Positions 27,696 to 36,753 of a stretch of DNA of 64,000 nt are shown in pieces. Location: NCBI GenBank assembly GCA_001274695.2, contig LARU01000002.1, positions 434,001-498,000 of the forward strand, read 5' to 3'. Within the stretch, counting starts at the first letter, position 1. Every line of letters starts with the position of its first letter. The position numbers and the translations under genes are program-made. Below the pieces are notes generated by a model, which saw nothing but the letters and a program-made list of their open reading frames with translations, searched no databases and had not been told where the DNA came from. Source of the stretch: Azoarcus sp. PA01. GTDB lineage: Bacteria; Pseudomonadota; Gammaproteobacteria; Burkholderiales; Rhodocyclaceae.

Positions 27696-27964
27696 CCGGG
27701 TGTGCCGGGTGTCGGAAACGCAACACCCGGCAGGCTGAAACCCGCGCCGTTACTGGGATTGAGGCACGGTGCCGGGTGTGCCGGGTGTTGCTCTTATCTT
27801 TCTTCAGAAAAAGGAAAAGGAAGAGAGAGGGAGGAAGAGAGAAGAGTAGTAATAGAACTTCGGCCCTCAACACCCGGCACCCCCGGCAAACGTGCTGAAA
27901 CCCGCGCCGTTACTGGGATTTGGGTGCCGGGTGTTGGGATTTTCAACACCCGGCATACACCCGG
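27696..27964. repeat. Iteron-like array, probable replication origin of the element
   Basis: The octamer CCGGGTGT occurs nine times in 269 bases: direct at 27696, 27705, 27772, 27781 and 27927; inverted at 27723, 27870, 27946 and 27957. Two 27-bp identical repeats (27734-27760 and 27894-27920) lie among them. A purine-rich, AT-richer tract (27803-27860) sits in the middle and could serve as the unwinding region. The array follows directly after the primase and helicase genes, as in P4-like ori/cis regions. Origin function is inferred. Confidence 0.7.
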
Positions 27965-27997
27965 CACCCCCGGCACTTTTCATAAGGACCGCACCCG

Positions 27998-28306
27998 ATG
28001 AACCCGTATCGCCTCGCGCACGACCTCGCCCGCGTTACAACGTGGTGGGCGTCCGTACCGGACACCGAGCGCCGCGCGACCTATCGCGCCCACGAACTCA
28101 CCCGCGCCGCGGGCGTACCTCGTCATGCCCTACCCCACGTGCTCGACCTGCTCGGCTGGCACCGCGCCCGCCGATGGAGCCGCATCAACAACCGCCGCGC
28201 ACTGCACGTGCTCTATGCACCGCCAGGGCACCGCGTACCCCGCCCCCCGAGAGGGCGCCCCCCGCTAGACGTGCTCGCGCTATTCGCCCTGCACGTAACC
28301 GACTGA
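27998..28306 (+). CDS. Hypothetical element protein, small and basic
   Basis: A 102-residue Arg/His-rich protein of unknown function. Residues 30-65 could form a winged-helix (RAHELTRAAGVPRHALPHVLDLLGW) and the C-terminus is Pro/Arg-rich. AAGGA stands ten bases before the ATG. It lies directly after the iteron array, so an origin-binding or copy-control role is possible but unproven. Confidence 0.6.
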   Translation: MNPYRLAHDLARVTTWWASVPDTERRATYRAHELTRAAGVPRHALPHVLDLLGWHRARRWSRINNRRALHVLYAPPGHRVPRPPRGRPPLDVLALFALHVTD

Positions 28307-28312
28307 CCCACT

Positions 28313-28930
28313 ATGGAAGCTGATACCATGAACGCCACCACCCCGAACGCCTACACGATCACGCTGAACCTCGCGCACGGCGAGGAATCGACGCGCGCCT
28401 ATACCCTCCACCCCGCGGACCCGATGTATCCCGTGATGCTCTGTTTTTGGGCGTCGCTGGCGACGCAGGAGGGCGTGAAGGTCGAAGCGCGGCACCCGGA
28501 CGGCTGCGAGATGCCCCCGGGTTACGTGCCGATGTTTCTTCTGGACGCTGCCAACGCGGCAAACCGTGCCGTCCCGGCCTGCGTTCCGGGCTTGATGCGC
28601 CATTACGGACCGCCGGTTAATGCCGCCGGTGCCCGCGCCTTCCATTTCGACTACCGCGCTCTCGATGATTGGAACGCCGTGATTCACAAAGTGCTCGACG
28701 CCTTGCCGGAAGAACAGGCGAACGCGATCCGCGCCGCGTGGATCAAGGGCGCGGCCGAAACCTTCGAGCAGCACGCCGACAAGATTCGCGCGGCCATCGA
28801 GCACAACACCGTGCACGAACTGCTGAACGTGCCGGAACTCGGCGGTGCGCTCCGCGTGGCCTACTCCGTCCTGCCGGAAGCCGAGGCTATGGGACTCGTG
28901 ATGCACTCGTGCGGGGTTGAAGAGGCTTAG
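28313..28930 (+). CDS. Hypothetical element protein
   Basis: A 205-residue acidic protein that I do not recognise; there is no signal peptide or membrane segment. It has a beta-rich N-terminus (YTITLNLAHGEESTRAYTLH) and a helical C-terminal half. The start may be 28313 or the second ATG at 28328; neither has a strong ribosome-binding site, and it lies only 6 nt after the preceding gene, suggesting coupling. It closes the plus-strand operon of the element. Confidence 0.6.
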   Translation: MEADTMNATTPNAYTITLNLAHGEESTRAYTLHPADPMYPVMLCFWASLATQEGVKVEARHPDGCEMPPGYVPMFLLDAANAANRAVPACVPGLMRHYGPPVNAAGARAFHFDYRALDDWNAVIHKVLDALPEEQANAIRAAWIKGAAETFEQHADKIRAAIEHNTVHELLNVPELGGALRVAYSVLPEAEAMGLVMHSCGVEEA

Positions 28931-29052
28931 TAACAGAAAGCAGGAGACACGGTATAGCCCCTTAGCTTCCGTAGAGTTTTCGCACGATGAACGAATATAG
29001 CTGACCGCCGCGGGGCTGTTCGTCTTCTCACCGTATTTTCGGGAGCACTTGG

Positions 29053-29448
29053 TTAGTACAGGGCCCGGCATGCGGTTCGAATTTGTGACACCGCGTAAGC
29101 GCTTGCTGTCCCCTTCGCGTACTTCTTAAGGCAGTCGTCCGGAGTCAGCGAATTGAAGAGCTGCCAGCGCCTTGTGTCGGGCCCCGAACCTTTCTTTGCC
29201 CTGACGCAGGAGTGCAGAGACGCGCACTCCTGCGTCTGCTTTCTCGCCACTACGTCGTTCATCGTACCGGGGTGGTGGTCGATTATGCATTCATAGTATT
29301 CCTTGGGGTAGTAGCAAGGGTTCTCCGAACGCCATTTAAGCGCCTGGTACAAGCGTTCTTTTTCTTCTGTCCAAGCGGCGCAGGCACCCGACAAAAACGA
29401 GACAAGTAGAAGCGGCACAAACGCGAGCCGTAACACGCAACCTCCCAT
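29053..29448 (-). CDS. Exported cysteine-rich protein, probable element cargo
   Basis: Transcribed opposite to the rest of the element. The 131-residue product has a signal peptide (CVLRLAFVPLLLVSFLSGACA), possibly with a lipobox around SGAC. The mature part of about 100 residues has several Cys (NPCYYPKEYYECI, QECASLHSC, DDCLKKY, RTAC) that could form disulfides in the periplasm. Base composition is lower in GC than its neighbours. Start may be 29448 or 29454. A convergent, differently composed gene at the edge of a mobile element fits a moron (lysogenic conversion) gene. Function unknown. Confidence 0.6.
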   Translation of the reverse strand: MGGCVLRLAFVPLLLVSFLSGACAAWTEEKERLYQALKWRSENPCYYPKEYYECIIDHHPGTMNDVVARKQTQECASLHSCVRAKKGSGPDTRRWQLFNSLTPDDCLKKYAKGTASAYAVSQIRTACRALY

Positions 29449-29454
29449 CAGCAT

Positions 29455-29795
29455 ACGTAGAATGATAATGGTGTATGCGATTTGCACGCTGTTAAATCTG
29501 TTACACCCGAAGGTTTTCAGGGGGTCTTGCTGTGAGAGCACTACGTAGTGACGTGCCCACCCCGGGTAGGGGTCGTGTCCCACCCCCGGGGGTACCCCCG
29601 CATCGATCACGAGCCGTGGCCGGCCGCGTCGACGTGCTTACGAGTAAGCTAGTCTGTTGATTCGTCACAGTTCTTGACTGAACACGGCACGTTTCCCACA
29701 ATGCCGCTCGCTTACCCGACGCGGATAAGCTGCGCTGCGGAGGTGCGCCAACACCCCCGCCCGCCTCACCACAACCGACTATCACGGAGCCGATC
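29455..29795. other. Intergenic region between the exported protein and the last element gene
   Basis: About 340 bases of mixed composition. It contains the divergent promoters of both neighbours, one of which can be read (29674-29702). A C/G-rich segment at 29555-29620 has short inverted repeats but no clear function. Confidence 0.4.
29674..29702 (+). promoter_or_regulatory. Sigma-70-like promoter for the 29796 gene
   Basis: TTGACT (29674-29679) and CACAAT (29697-29702) are 17 bases apart, a near-canonical pair, followed by a leader of about 85 bases before the ATG at 29796. Confidence 0.5.
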
Positions 29796-30092
29796 ATGGA
29801 TACCCACAATCTTACTCTCACCTCGCATGCCGCTGCGCGCTTCGTAACGGCCCTACAGCGGGCGGACGCTACCGACCTACACCAAGCCCTTACCGGCAAG
29901 CGGATGACCGTCCTAGAGCGCGCAATGATGCGCAAGGCGCATGCGATGCTGCACGGCGACGTAGAAGCCGCCGACCGCTGGATGGTGGAGTGCGTCGGAT
30001 TGATGGGGGGACGAGAGCCTGACCGGCCGGGAACGGGCACTGGCCGAACTCGTGGATGCAGTCGCCGAGACGGTCTGAACGGGACGAGGTGA
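29796..30092 (+). CDS. Hypothetical element protein at the right end
   Basis: A 98-residue protein. The N-terminal two thirds look like a genuine helical domain (RMTVLERAMMRKAHAMLHGDVEAADRWMVE), while the last 25 residues are Arg/Gly-rich and may reflect readthrough past the natural end. No family recognised. It stands alone just inside the right attachment site. Confidence 0.5.
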   Translation: MDTHNLTLTSHAAARFVTALQRADATDLHQALTGKRMTVLERAMMRKAHAMLHGDVEAADRWMVECVGLMGGREPDRPGTGTGRTRGCSRRDGLNGTR

Positions 30093-30163
30093 CGACAGAG
30101 AGCCGGGGCGACCCGGCTTTTTCGTTTGTGGAGGGATGGTCGCACCGGGGATAGTCGGCGCCG

Positions 30164-30184
30164 AACGGCAACCAAACGGCAACC
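30164..30184. repeat. Right pair of AACGGCAACC repeats (putative integrase arm sites)
   Basis: AACGGCAACC occurs at 30164-30173 and 30175-30184 with a one-base spacer, the same decamer and spacing as in the pair at the left end. Presence at both ends of the element supports a recombination role. Confidence 0.6.
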
Positions 30185-30199
30185 AAAAACCCGGAAAGC

Positions 30200-30226
30200 A
30201 AAACGCCAACCCCGAAGGATTGGCGT
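30200..30226 (-). terminator. Element-supplied terminator of tRNA-Thr
   Basis: Read on the minus strand, a nine-base-pair stem with one G-U pair closes a TTCG tetraloop (CGCCAATCC-TTCG-GGGTTGGCG), followed by TTTTGCTTT. It lies 16 nt downstream of the tRNA-Thr CCA end, inside the element, and replaces the displaced chromosomal terminator. Confidence 0.8.
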
Positions 30227-30229
30227 AAG

Positions 30230-30317
<88 letters not shown>

Positions 30318-30445
30318 AAGGCGGCGAAATATACATCAGGTCGGCGCAGGGTTCAACTGTCGCGTGTGCATCAAAGGAGTCGTCCTCGTTCGCGGCAAAA
30401 CGCGCTTCGACGAGCCGACTGCGTTCCCGTCACCGCCGATGCCGG

Positions 30446-31345
30446 TCAGTCCTGGCGCCAGTAGTCCGGGCGGCCATAGTGATTTTTCAGATGATCGATG
30501 AACAGCCGCACGCGCAGCGCGAGATGCTTGCGCTGCGGAAAGACGGCGTAGATGCCCGTCGTCGGCGCGGCGAAGGTGTCCAGCACGGACACCAGACGCC
30601 CGGCGCGCAAGTCCGCGTCGACCTCCCACAGCGAGCGCCACGCGAGCCCGTGCCCGGCGAGCGCCCACTCGTGCAGCACTGCGCCGTCGTTGCATTCGAA
30701 CCGGCCGCCGACTTTGAGCGTGACCGTCTCGCCGTCCTCGTCGCGGAACAGCCACCCCCGCTGCTGGCCGAGCGACAGGCACTTGTGGCCGGAGAGATCC
30801 TGCGGCGCCGCCGGCGCGCCGAAGCGCGCAAGATAGGCGGGGCTCGCGACGACGACGCGCCGGTTCTCGGCGAGCCGGATCGACACCAGGCTCGAATCGG
30901 GAAGTTCGCCGATGCGGATCGCGCAGTCGATGCCTTCGTTGACGAGATCGACGACGCGGTCGCTCAGATCCAGCATGCATGACACGTCCGGGTTCATTTC
31001 GAGGAAATCGCTCATCAGCGGTGCGACGTGGACGCGGCCGAAGCCGGCCGGCGCCGACACCCGGATATGTCCGCTGGCCTTGACGCCGCCGAGGCTGACC
31101 GACGCTTCGGCATTCGCCAGATCGTGCAGGATGCGCTGGCAATCCTCGAGGAATGCCGCACCTTCGAAAGTCAGTCCGATGCTGCGCGTCGTGCGCGTCA
31201 GCAGCTTGACTCCGAGGCGCTCTTCCAGCGCGTCCAGACGCCGTCCGATGATGGCCGGTGTGACGCCCTCGGCTCGCGCCGCAGCCGAGAGGCTGCCGCG
31301 GCTCGCGACGCTGACAAAACTCTCGACCTGTTTGAATGTGTCCAT
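30446..31345 (-). CDS. LysR-family transcriptional regulator
   Basis: A 299-residue regulator with an N-terminal winged HTH (SLSAAARAEGVTPAIIGRRLDALEERLG) and a periplasmic-binding-protein-like effector domain (about 90-295). It diverges from the haloacid-dehalogenase-like gene, with about 170 bases between, so that gene or the downstream TSUP gene are natural targets. The effector is unknown; a 2-hydroxy or 2-halo acid, or an organic sulfonate, would fit the neighbours. Confidence 0.92.
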   Translation of the reverse strand: MDTFKQVESFVSVASRGSLSAAARAEGVTPAIIGRRLDALEERLGVKLLTRTTRSIGLTFEGAAFLEDCQRILHDLANAEASVSLGGVKASGHIRVSAPAGFGRVHVAPLMSDFLEMNPDVSCMLDLSDRVVDLVNEGIDCAIRIGELPDSSLVSIRLAENRRVVVASPAYLARFGAPAAPQDLSGHKCLSLGQQRGWLFRDEDGETVTLKVGGRFECNDGAVLHEWALAGHGLAWRSLWEVDADLRAGRLVSVLDTFAAPTTGIYAVFPQRKHLALRVRLFIDHLKNHYGRPDYWRQD

Positions 31346-31512
31346 TTTGTACTGAAAGTAACAAATAAATTGACTGATGCACGTCTTCTATCGCGTGCAT
31401 GATACCAATACACTCCTCCTCAACCTCGCGGTGGAGAACCCACCGCCCGACAATCGAGATGCCTTCGTCCGACAGGGTTGCCGGTCGCAAAGGCGCACGC
31501 ACCGGAATTCCG

Positions 31513-32226
31513 ATGACGATGAAACACACAGGCCAGATCCGCGCGATCGCTTTCGACGCCTACGGCACGCTCTTCGACGTCTATTCCGTCGGCGCGCTCG
31601 CCGAGCAGCTTTTTCCCGGCCACGGCGAAGCGCTGACCGTGCTGTGGCGGCTGAAGCAGATCGAATACTCGTTGCTGCGCACGCTGTCGGACCGCTACAA
31701 GCCGTTCCTCGAAGTGACGGACGATGCGCTGCGTTTTGCGGCGAGCCGGCTCGGCCTCGACCTGAACGATGCCCGGCATCGCCAGTTGATGAACCAGTAC
31801 GCGTGCCTGTCGCCGTTCCCCGAAAACCTCGGCGCGCTGAAGACTCTGCGCGAGCTCGGCGTGCCGCTCGCGGTGCTGTCGAACGGCACGCCGCGGATGC
31901 TCGACGTCGCGATCAAGAGCGCAGGCATGCACGGGCTGTTCGATCACGTGCTGTCGGTCGACACGGTGCGCCAGTACAAGACCGCCGATGCCGCGTACCA
32001 GCTCGGGCCCGACGCTTTCGGCTGCGCGGCACGCGACATCCTGTTCGTCTCGTCGAACGGCTGGGACGCGGCCGGGGCGACCTGGTTCGGCTACACGACT
32101 TTCTGGATCAACCGCTCGGGGCAGCCTCTCGAAGCCCTCGACGTGACGCCATCGGTGATCGGCCAGCGGCTCACCGACGTGGTCGATTTCGTCCGCCCGC
32201 GCCTTGTCGGCGCCCCCCGCGCATGA
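31513..32226 (+). CDS. Haloacid dehalogenase type II (HAD superfamily)
   Basis: A 237-residue HAD hydrolase of the (S)-2-haloacid dehalogenase branch. The nucleophile is the first Asp in IAFDAYGTLFD; motif II is VLSNGTP; the Lys is in RQYKTADAAY; motif IV includes VSSNGWDAAGA, characteristic of the dehalogenases. The reaction would convert 2-haloacids to 2-hydroxyacids, but phosphatase-type activity cannot be excluded. The ATG at 31513 is preferred to an upstream frame extension to 31399, which overlaps the promoter region. It is followed 10 nt later by a permease gene. Confidence 0.88.
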   Translation: MTMKHTGQIRAIAFDAYGTLFDVYSVGALAEQLFPGHGEALTVLWRLKQIEYSLLRTLSDRYKPFLEVTDDALRFAASRLGLDLNDARHRQLMNQYACLSPFPENLGALKTLRELGVPLAVLSNGTPRMLDVAIKSAGMHGLFDHVLSVDTVRQYKTADAAYQLGPDAFGCAARDILFVSSNGWDAAGATWFGYTTFWINRSGQPLEALDVTPSVIGQRLTDVVDFVRPRLVGAPRA

Positions 32227-32236
32227 GCCTTCACTG

Positions 32237-33013
32237 ATGACCCCCACCGAACTCCTCGTCATCGGTACCGCCGCGGCGATGGCCGGCGCGATGAACGCGG
32301 TCGCCGGCGGCGGGACGTTCTTCTCGTTCCCGGCGTTGCTCGCGATCGGCGTGCCGCCGGTGATCGCCAACGCGAGCAACGCGGTCGCGCTGTGGCCGGC
32401 GAGCCTGTCGAGCGCCTACGCGTATCGCAGCGAACTCGCACGCTTCGGCAAAGGCCTGCCGGCGCTCACGGCCGTCGCGTTTGTCGGCGGCATCGCTGGC
32501 GGGCTGCTGCTGCTGTCGACGCGCGACGACACGTTCTCGATGCTGATCCCGTGGCTGCTGCTGATCGCGACGGTGATGTTCGCCGGCAGCGGGCGGATTT
32601 CCGCGCTGCTCGCACGGCTGCGCGGGGAGGCCGCGAGGGGCCCCTCGCACGCGACGCCGGGCGGCCTGCTGTTCCAGTTCGGGGTGTCGATCTACGGCGG
32701 GTTCTTCGGCGCCGGCATGGGCATCGTGATGATCGCGGCGCTGGCGATCCAGGGCCATCGCGACATCCACGACATCAATGCGCTGAAGAACTGGCTGTCG
32801 GCAGTGATCTACAGCGTTGCCGTGGTGACTTTCGTCATCGCCGGCGCAGTGAGCTGGCCTCACACGCTCGTCATGCTGGCGACCGCCGCGGTGGGCGGTT
32901 ACTGGGGTGCCGTCGGCGCCCGCAAGGTTCCTGCCGCATGGTTGCGGCGCTTCATCATCACGGTCGGCACTTCCCTGACCATCTACTATTTTTACACGAC
33001 GTACCTGCAATAA
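32237..33013 (+). CDS. TSUP family (TauE/SafE) membrane permease
   Basis: A 258-residue inner-membrane protein with about eight hydrophobic segments and the two TSUP repeats, each with a Gly-rich motif (GAMNAVAGGGTFFSFP near residue 15 and FQFGVSIYGGFFGAGMG in the second half). TSUP proteins export sulfite/organosulfonates or take up small organic anions. It probably moves the substrate or product of the neighbouring HAD enzyme or glyoxylate-related compounds; the substrate is unknown. An upstream ATG at 32204 overlaps the HAD gene and is less likely. Confidence 0.9.
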   Translation: MTPTELLVIGTAAAMAGAMNAVAGGGTFFSFPALLAIGVPPVIANASNAVALWPASLSSAYAYRSELARFGKGLPALTAVAFVGGIAGGLLLLSTRDDTFSMLIPWLLLIATVMFAGSGRISALLARLRGEAARGPSHATPGGLLFQFGVSIYGGFFGAGMGIVMIAALAIQGHRDIHDINALKNWLSAVIYSVAVVTFVIAGAVSWPHTLVMLATAAVGGYWGAVGARKVPAAWLRRFIITVGTSLTIYYFYTTYLQ

Positions 33014-33025
33014 AGGCGAGACATC

Positions 33026-35200
33026 ATGACCGAACGAATCCAAAGTAATCAGCTCCAGGTTGACGCGGCGCTGCACCGCTTCATCGAAACCGAAGCCCTG
33101 CCCGGCACCGGCCTCGACTCGGCAGCGTTCTGGAAAGGCTTCAGCGACCTGGCCAACGAGCTGGCGGTCAAGAACCGCGCGCTGCTCGCCGAGCGCGACC
33201 GCCTGCAGGCCGAGATCGACACGTGGCACCGCGCCCACCCGGGCCCGATCGCCGACATGCCGGCCTACCGCGCCTTCCTCGAGCAGATCGGCTACCTGCA
33301 GCCGGTCCCCGCCCCGTTCAAGGTCACGACCGCGAACGTCGATATCGAGATCCGCGAGCAGTGCGGCCCGCAGCTCGTCGTGCCGATCATGAACGCCCGT
33401 TATGCGCTGAACGCGGCGAACGCGCGCTGGGGCAGCCTCTACGACGCCCTTTACGGCACCGACGCGATCCCGTCGGACGGTGGCGCCGAAGCCGGGGCGT
33501 CGTACAACCCGGTGCGCGGCGCGCGCGTCATCGCTTTCGCCCGCGACGTACTGAATCAGGCCGCCCCGCTCGCGCAAGGTGACCACTCGAAAGCTGCGGG
33601 CTACGCCGTCGAAGCCGGCAAGCTCGTCGTCACGCTGCAGGACGGCACGAAGACCGGTCTCGCCGACGCATCGAAGTTCGCCGGCTACCAGGGTGACGCG
33701 GCCGCGCCGAAAGCGGTGCTGCTGAAGAACCACGGCCTGCACCTCGAGATCCAGTTCGACCGCAACCACGCGATCGGCAAGACCGACACGGCCGGCATCA
33801 AGGACGTGCTCGTCGAAGCGGCGATCACGACGATCATGGACTGCGAGGACTCGGTCGCCGCCGTCGACGCCGAGGACAAGATCGTCGCGTACCGCAACTG
33901 GCTGGGCCTGATCACCGGCACGCTGGTCGAGACGATCGACAAGGGCGGCAAGACCTTCGAGCGCAGGATGAACGCGGACCGCGAATACACCGCGGCTGAC
34001 GGCTCGCAGCTGCGCCTGCACGGCCGCTCGCTGCTCTTCATCCGCAACGTCGGGCACCTGATGACCAACCCGGCGATCCTGCTCGCCGATGGCAGCGAGA
34101 TTCCGGAAGGCATCCTGGACGGCGTCGTCACGACGCTGATCTCGCTGCGCGACCTGCAGCTCAAGCACAACTCGCGCACCGGCAGCATGTACATCGTCAA
34201 GCCGAAGATGCACGGCCCGGCCGAAGTCGCCTTCGCCAGCGAACTCTTCGGCCGCGTCGAGCAGCTGCTGGGCCTGCCGGCGAACACGATGAAAGTCGGC
34301 ATCATGGACGAGGAGCGCCGCACTTCGGTGAACCTCGCCGCGTGCATCAAGGCCGCCGAATCGCGCGTCGCGTTCATCAATACCGGTTTCCTCGACCGCA
34401 CGGGCGACGAGATGCACACCGCGATGGAAGCGGGCCCGATGATCCGCAAGGGCGACATGAAGAGCTCGGCGTGGATCCAGGCTTACGAGCGCCAGAACGT
34501 GCTGGTCGGCCTCGACTGCAGCCTGCGCGGCAAGGCGCAGATCGGCAAGGGCATGTGGGCGATGCCGGACCTGATGGCGGAGATGCTCAAGCAGAAGATC
34601 GGCCATCCGAAAGCGGGTGCGACGACCGCGTGGGTGCCGTCGCCCACGGGTGCCACGCTGCATGCGCTGCACTACCACCAGGTCGACGTCCAGGCGGTGC
34701 AGCAGGAGATGGAGAAGATCAGCCTCGCCACCGAACGCGACACGCTGATGAATAAGCTCCTGACCGTGCCGGTCGCGGCGAGCGCGAACTGGAGTGCCAC
34801 CGAGATCCAGCAGGAACTCGACAACAACGCGCAGGGCATCCTCGGCTACGTCGTGCGCTGGATCGACCAGGGCGTCGGCTGCTCCAAAGTGCCGGACATC
34901 AACAACATCGGCCTGATGGAAGACCGCGCGACGCTGCGCATCTCGAGCCAGCACATCGCGAACTGGCTGCGCCACGGCGTGACGAACGAGGCGCAGGTCA
35001 TGGAGACCCTGAAGCGTATGGCCGCGGTCGTTGATCAGCAGAACGCCGGCGATCCGCTGTACCGTCCGATGGCGCCGAACTTCGACTCGATCGCGTTCCA
35101 GGCGGCGAAGGATCTGATCTTCAAGGGCTGCGCGCAGCCGAGCGGCTACACCGAGCCGCTGCTGCACCGCTGGCGCCAGGTCGCGAAGGCGCGCGGCTGA
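33026..35200 (+). CDS. glcB: Malate synthase G
   Basis: Condenses acetyl-CoA and glyoxylate to malate. The 724-residue length is the classic size for isoform G. Motifs seen include the catalytic-site Arg/Glu/Asp regions ([17 protein letters not shown], and the Mg-binding [15 protein letters not shown]) and the C-terminal catalytic Asp ([16 protein letters not shown]). It follows the TSUP gene by 12 nt. Malate synthase G normally serves glycolate/glyoxylate use, and it works in the same pathway as the IDH kinase further right. No glycolate oxidase genes lie nearby. Confidence 0.96.
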   Translation: MTERIQSNQLQVDAALHRFIETEALPGTGLDSAAFWKGFSDLANELAVKNRALLAERDRLQAEIDTWHRAHPGPIADMPAYRAFLEQIGYLQPVPAPFKVTTANVDIEIREQCGPQLVVPIMNARYALNAANARWGSLYDALYGTDAIPSDGGAEAGASYNPVRGARVIAFARDVLNQAAPLAQGDHSKAAGYAVEAGKLVVTLQDGTKTGLADASKFAGYQGDAAAPKAVLLKNHGLHLEIQFDRNHAIGKTDTAGIKDVLVEAAITTIMDCEDSVAAVDAEDKIVAYRNWLGLITGTLVETIDKGGKTFERRMNADREYTAADGSQLRLHGRSLLFIRNVGHLMTNPAILLADGSEIPEGILDGVVTTLISLRDLQLKHNSRTGSMYIVKPKMHGPAEVAFASELFGRVEQLLGLPANTMKVGIMDEERRTSVNLAACIKAAESRVAFINTGFLDRTGDEMHTAMEAGPMIRKGDMKSSAWIQAYERQNVLVGLDCSLRGKAQIGKGMWAMPDLMAEMLKQKIGHPKAGATTAWVPSPTGATLHALHYHQVDVQAVQQEMEKISLATERDTLMNKLLTVPVAASANWSATEIQQELDNNAQGILGYVVRWIDQGVGCSKVPDINNIGLMEDRATLRISSQHIANWLRHGVTNEAQVMETLKRMAAVVDQQNAGDPLYRPMAPNFDSIAFQAAKDLIFKGCAQPSGYTEPLLHRWRQVAKARG

Positions 35201-35326
35201 GCCGCCGCGCCGGGCCGCTTTCACGGCGGCCCCGGCGCGGCGCGCCGATCTGCGGCGCGCCGCCCTCGCGGGAACGGATCGCGCGCGGATGAGCCATAGT
35301 GGAGTATACGTACTGCCCATATTCCG

Positions 35327-35905
35327 ATGACGATGCCCGTTTCGATGCCCGTTTCGATGCCCGTTTCCGCCCCCCTCCCCGACTGGCCGACCGGTCACGC
35401 AGTATACGGCTGGCTCGCGCTCGACCGCCGCGGCGGGTGGCGCCTGAAGGACGAGCCGGTCACGCACGCCGGCCTGATCGCCTTCCTCAACACGCATTAC
35501 GCGTCCGATCCGAGCGGCCACTGGTTCGTGCGCAACGGCCCGCAGCGCGTGTATGTCGCGCTCGAGTACGCGCCGCTGGTGCTCAGGCTCGAGCCGGACG
35601 GGCGCGCCGTCGCCCACACCGGGGCCGACGCCGGCGACGTGCGCAGCGCCCATCTCGACGAGGACGGCAACGTGCTGCTCGCGACCGCGCGCGGCCCGGG
35701 CTTGCTCGACGACCGCGACCTCGCGGCCTTCGTCGCCGAATGCCGCGGCCCGGACGGTGCGCCCGCGAGCGACGAGGCGTTGCTCGGCGTCCTCGGCGGC
35801 GGCGCAGGCGTCACCTGGCGCGGGCTCGCCCTGCAGCCGATCCGCCGCGCCGATATCCCGGCGCATTTCGGCTTCGAGCCTGCTCCGCACGACCGCCGGA
35901 CGTGA
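35327..35905 (+). CDS. Conserved hypothetical protein (DUF), variable N-terminus
   Basis: A 192-residue protein. After an N-terminal tail made of three MPVS repeats, there is a conserved-looking core (YGWLALDRRGGWRLKDEPVTHAGLIAFLNTHY) with alternating beta strands. It resembles unannotated DUF proteins of Rhodocyclales, but I cannot name the family with certainty. The N-terminal repeat is encoded by a 12-bp tandem repeat that contains three possible ATG starts, so the true start is uncertain. It precedes the Mut7-C gene by 31 nt. Confidence 0.7.
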   Translation: MTMPVSMPVSMPVSAPLPDWPTGHAVYGWLALDRRGGWRLKDEPVTHAGLIAFLNTHYASDPSGHWFVRNGPQRVYVALEYAPLVLRLEPDGRAVAHTGADAGDVRSAHLDEDGNVLLATARGPGLLDDRDLAAFVAECRGPDGAPASDEALLGVLGGGAGVTWRGLALQPIRRADIPAHFGFEPAPHDRRT

Positions 35906-35936
35906 CCGGTCCCGGGGGCGACGAGGCCGGAAAGCA

Positions 35937-36731
35937 ATGGTCACCGCGACTTTCCGGTTCTACGAGGAACTCAACGATTTCCTCGCGCCGGCGCGGCGCC
36001 GGCGTGAGTTCGACGCGCGGTGCGCACGCGCGGCAACGGTCAAGCACATGGTCGAGGCGCTCGGCGTGCCGCACACCGAAGTCGAACTGGTGCTCGTCAA
36101 CGGCGAATCGGTCGATTTCGGCCGCCTGCTGCGCGACGGCGACCGCGTCGCGGTGTATCCGAAGTTCGAATCGCTCGACATCACGCCGCTGCTGCGCGTG
36201 CGCCCCCACCCGCTGCGCGTGATGCGCTTCGTCGCCGACGCGCATCTCGGCGGACTCGCTCACCTGCTGCGGATGACGGGCTTCGACACGCTCTACGACA
36301 ACCATTTCGACGACGGCGAGATCGAAGTCCTCGCCGCGCGCGACGGGCGCATCGTGCTGACGCGCGACCGCGAACTGCTCAAGCGCCGGACGCTGACGCA
36401 CGGCTGCTACGTGCGGACGCTCAAGCCTGCCCGGCAGGTGCGCGAGATCTTCGACCGGCTCGACCTCGCCGGCAGCGCGAAACCGTTCACGCTATGCCTC
36501 GACTGCAACGCTCCGCTGCGCCCGATCGACAAGACACAGGTCGAAGACCGCCTGCCGCCGGGCGTGCGCGCGAGCCACACGCGTTTCAGCACTTGCGACG
36601 TGTGTCGCCGCGTCTTCTGGGAAGGATCGCACTGGCGGCGGATGCGCGCGCTCGTCGACGCACTGCTCGCCGGGCTCCCGTCGCCTGCCGCGGAAGTCGC
36701 GGCTGCGCCAGACTCCGATCATCCGAAGTGA
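35937..36731 (+). CDS. Mut7-C RNase domain protein with N-terminal ubiquitin-like domain
   Basis: A 264-residue protein. Residues 1-90 form a beta-grasp/ubiquitin-like region (ATFRFYEELNDFLAP). The C-terminal half is Mut7-C, a PIN-fold RNase-like domain: FVADAHLGGLAHLLRMTGFDTLYD with acidic residues and ILTRDRELLKRR. A zinc ribbon (CLDCNAPL and CDVCRRVFWEG) closes it. Length and order are typical for this family. The RNA substrate is unknown. Confidence 0.9.
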   Translation: MVTATFRFYEELNDFLAPARRRREFDARCARAATVKHMVEALGVPHTEVELVLVNGESVDFGRLLRDGDRVAVYPKFESLDITPLLRVRPHPLRVMRFVADAHLGGLAHLLRMTGFDTLYDNHFDDGEIEVLAARDGRIVLTRDRELLKRRTLTHGCYVRTLKPARQVREIFDRLDLAGSAKPFTLCLDCNAPLRPIDKTQVEDRLPPGVRASHTRFSTCDVCRRVFWEGSHWRRMRALVDALLAGLPSPAAEVAAAPDSDHPK

Positions 36732-36753
36732 GAGCACCCCGCTGTAGCACGCG

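Noticed and set aside
27696..27964. Octamer repeats considered as a CRISPR array or transcription terminators
   Set aside because: Repeat length is eight bases with irregular spacing in both orientations; it fits iterons better, and T-runs after hairpins are missing.
31399..31512. Upstream extension of the haloacid dehalogenase gene
   Set aside because: The HAD fold starts near IAFDAYGT, only a few residues after the ATG at 31513. The extension would cover the divergent LysR promoter region and shows no similarity.
32231..35944. Very long open frame (1237 codons) on the minus strand opposite the TSUP, glcB and DUF genes
   Set aside because: High-GC codon usage leaves antisense frames open. 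The plus-strand genes have clear family motifs, and the antisense product is low-complexity and rich in Arg, Asp and Val without any recognisable domain.
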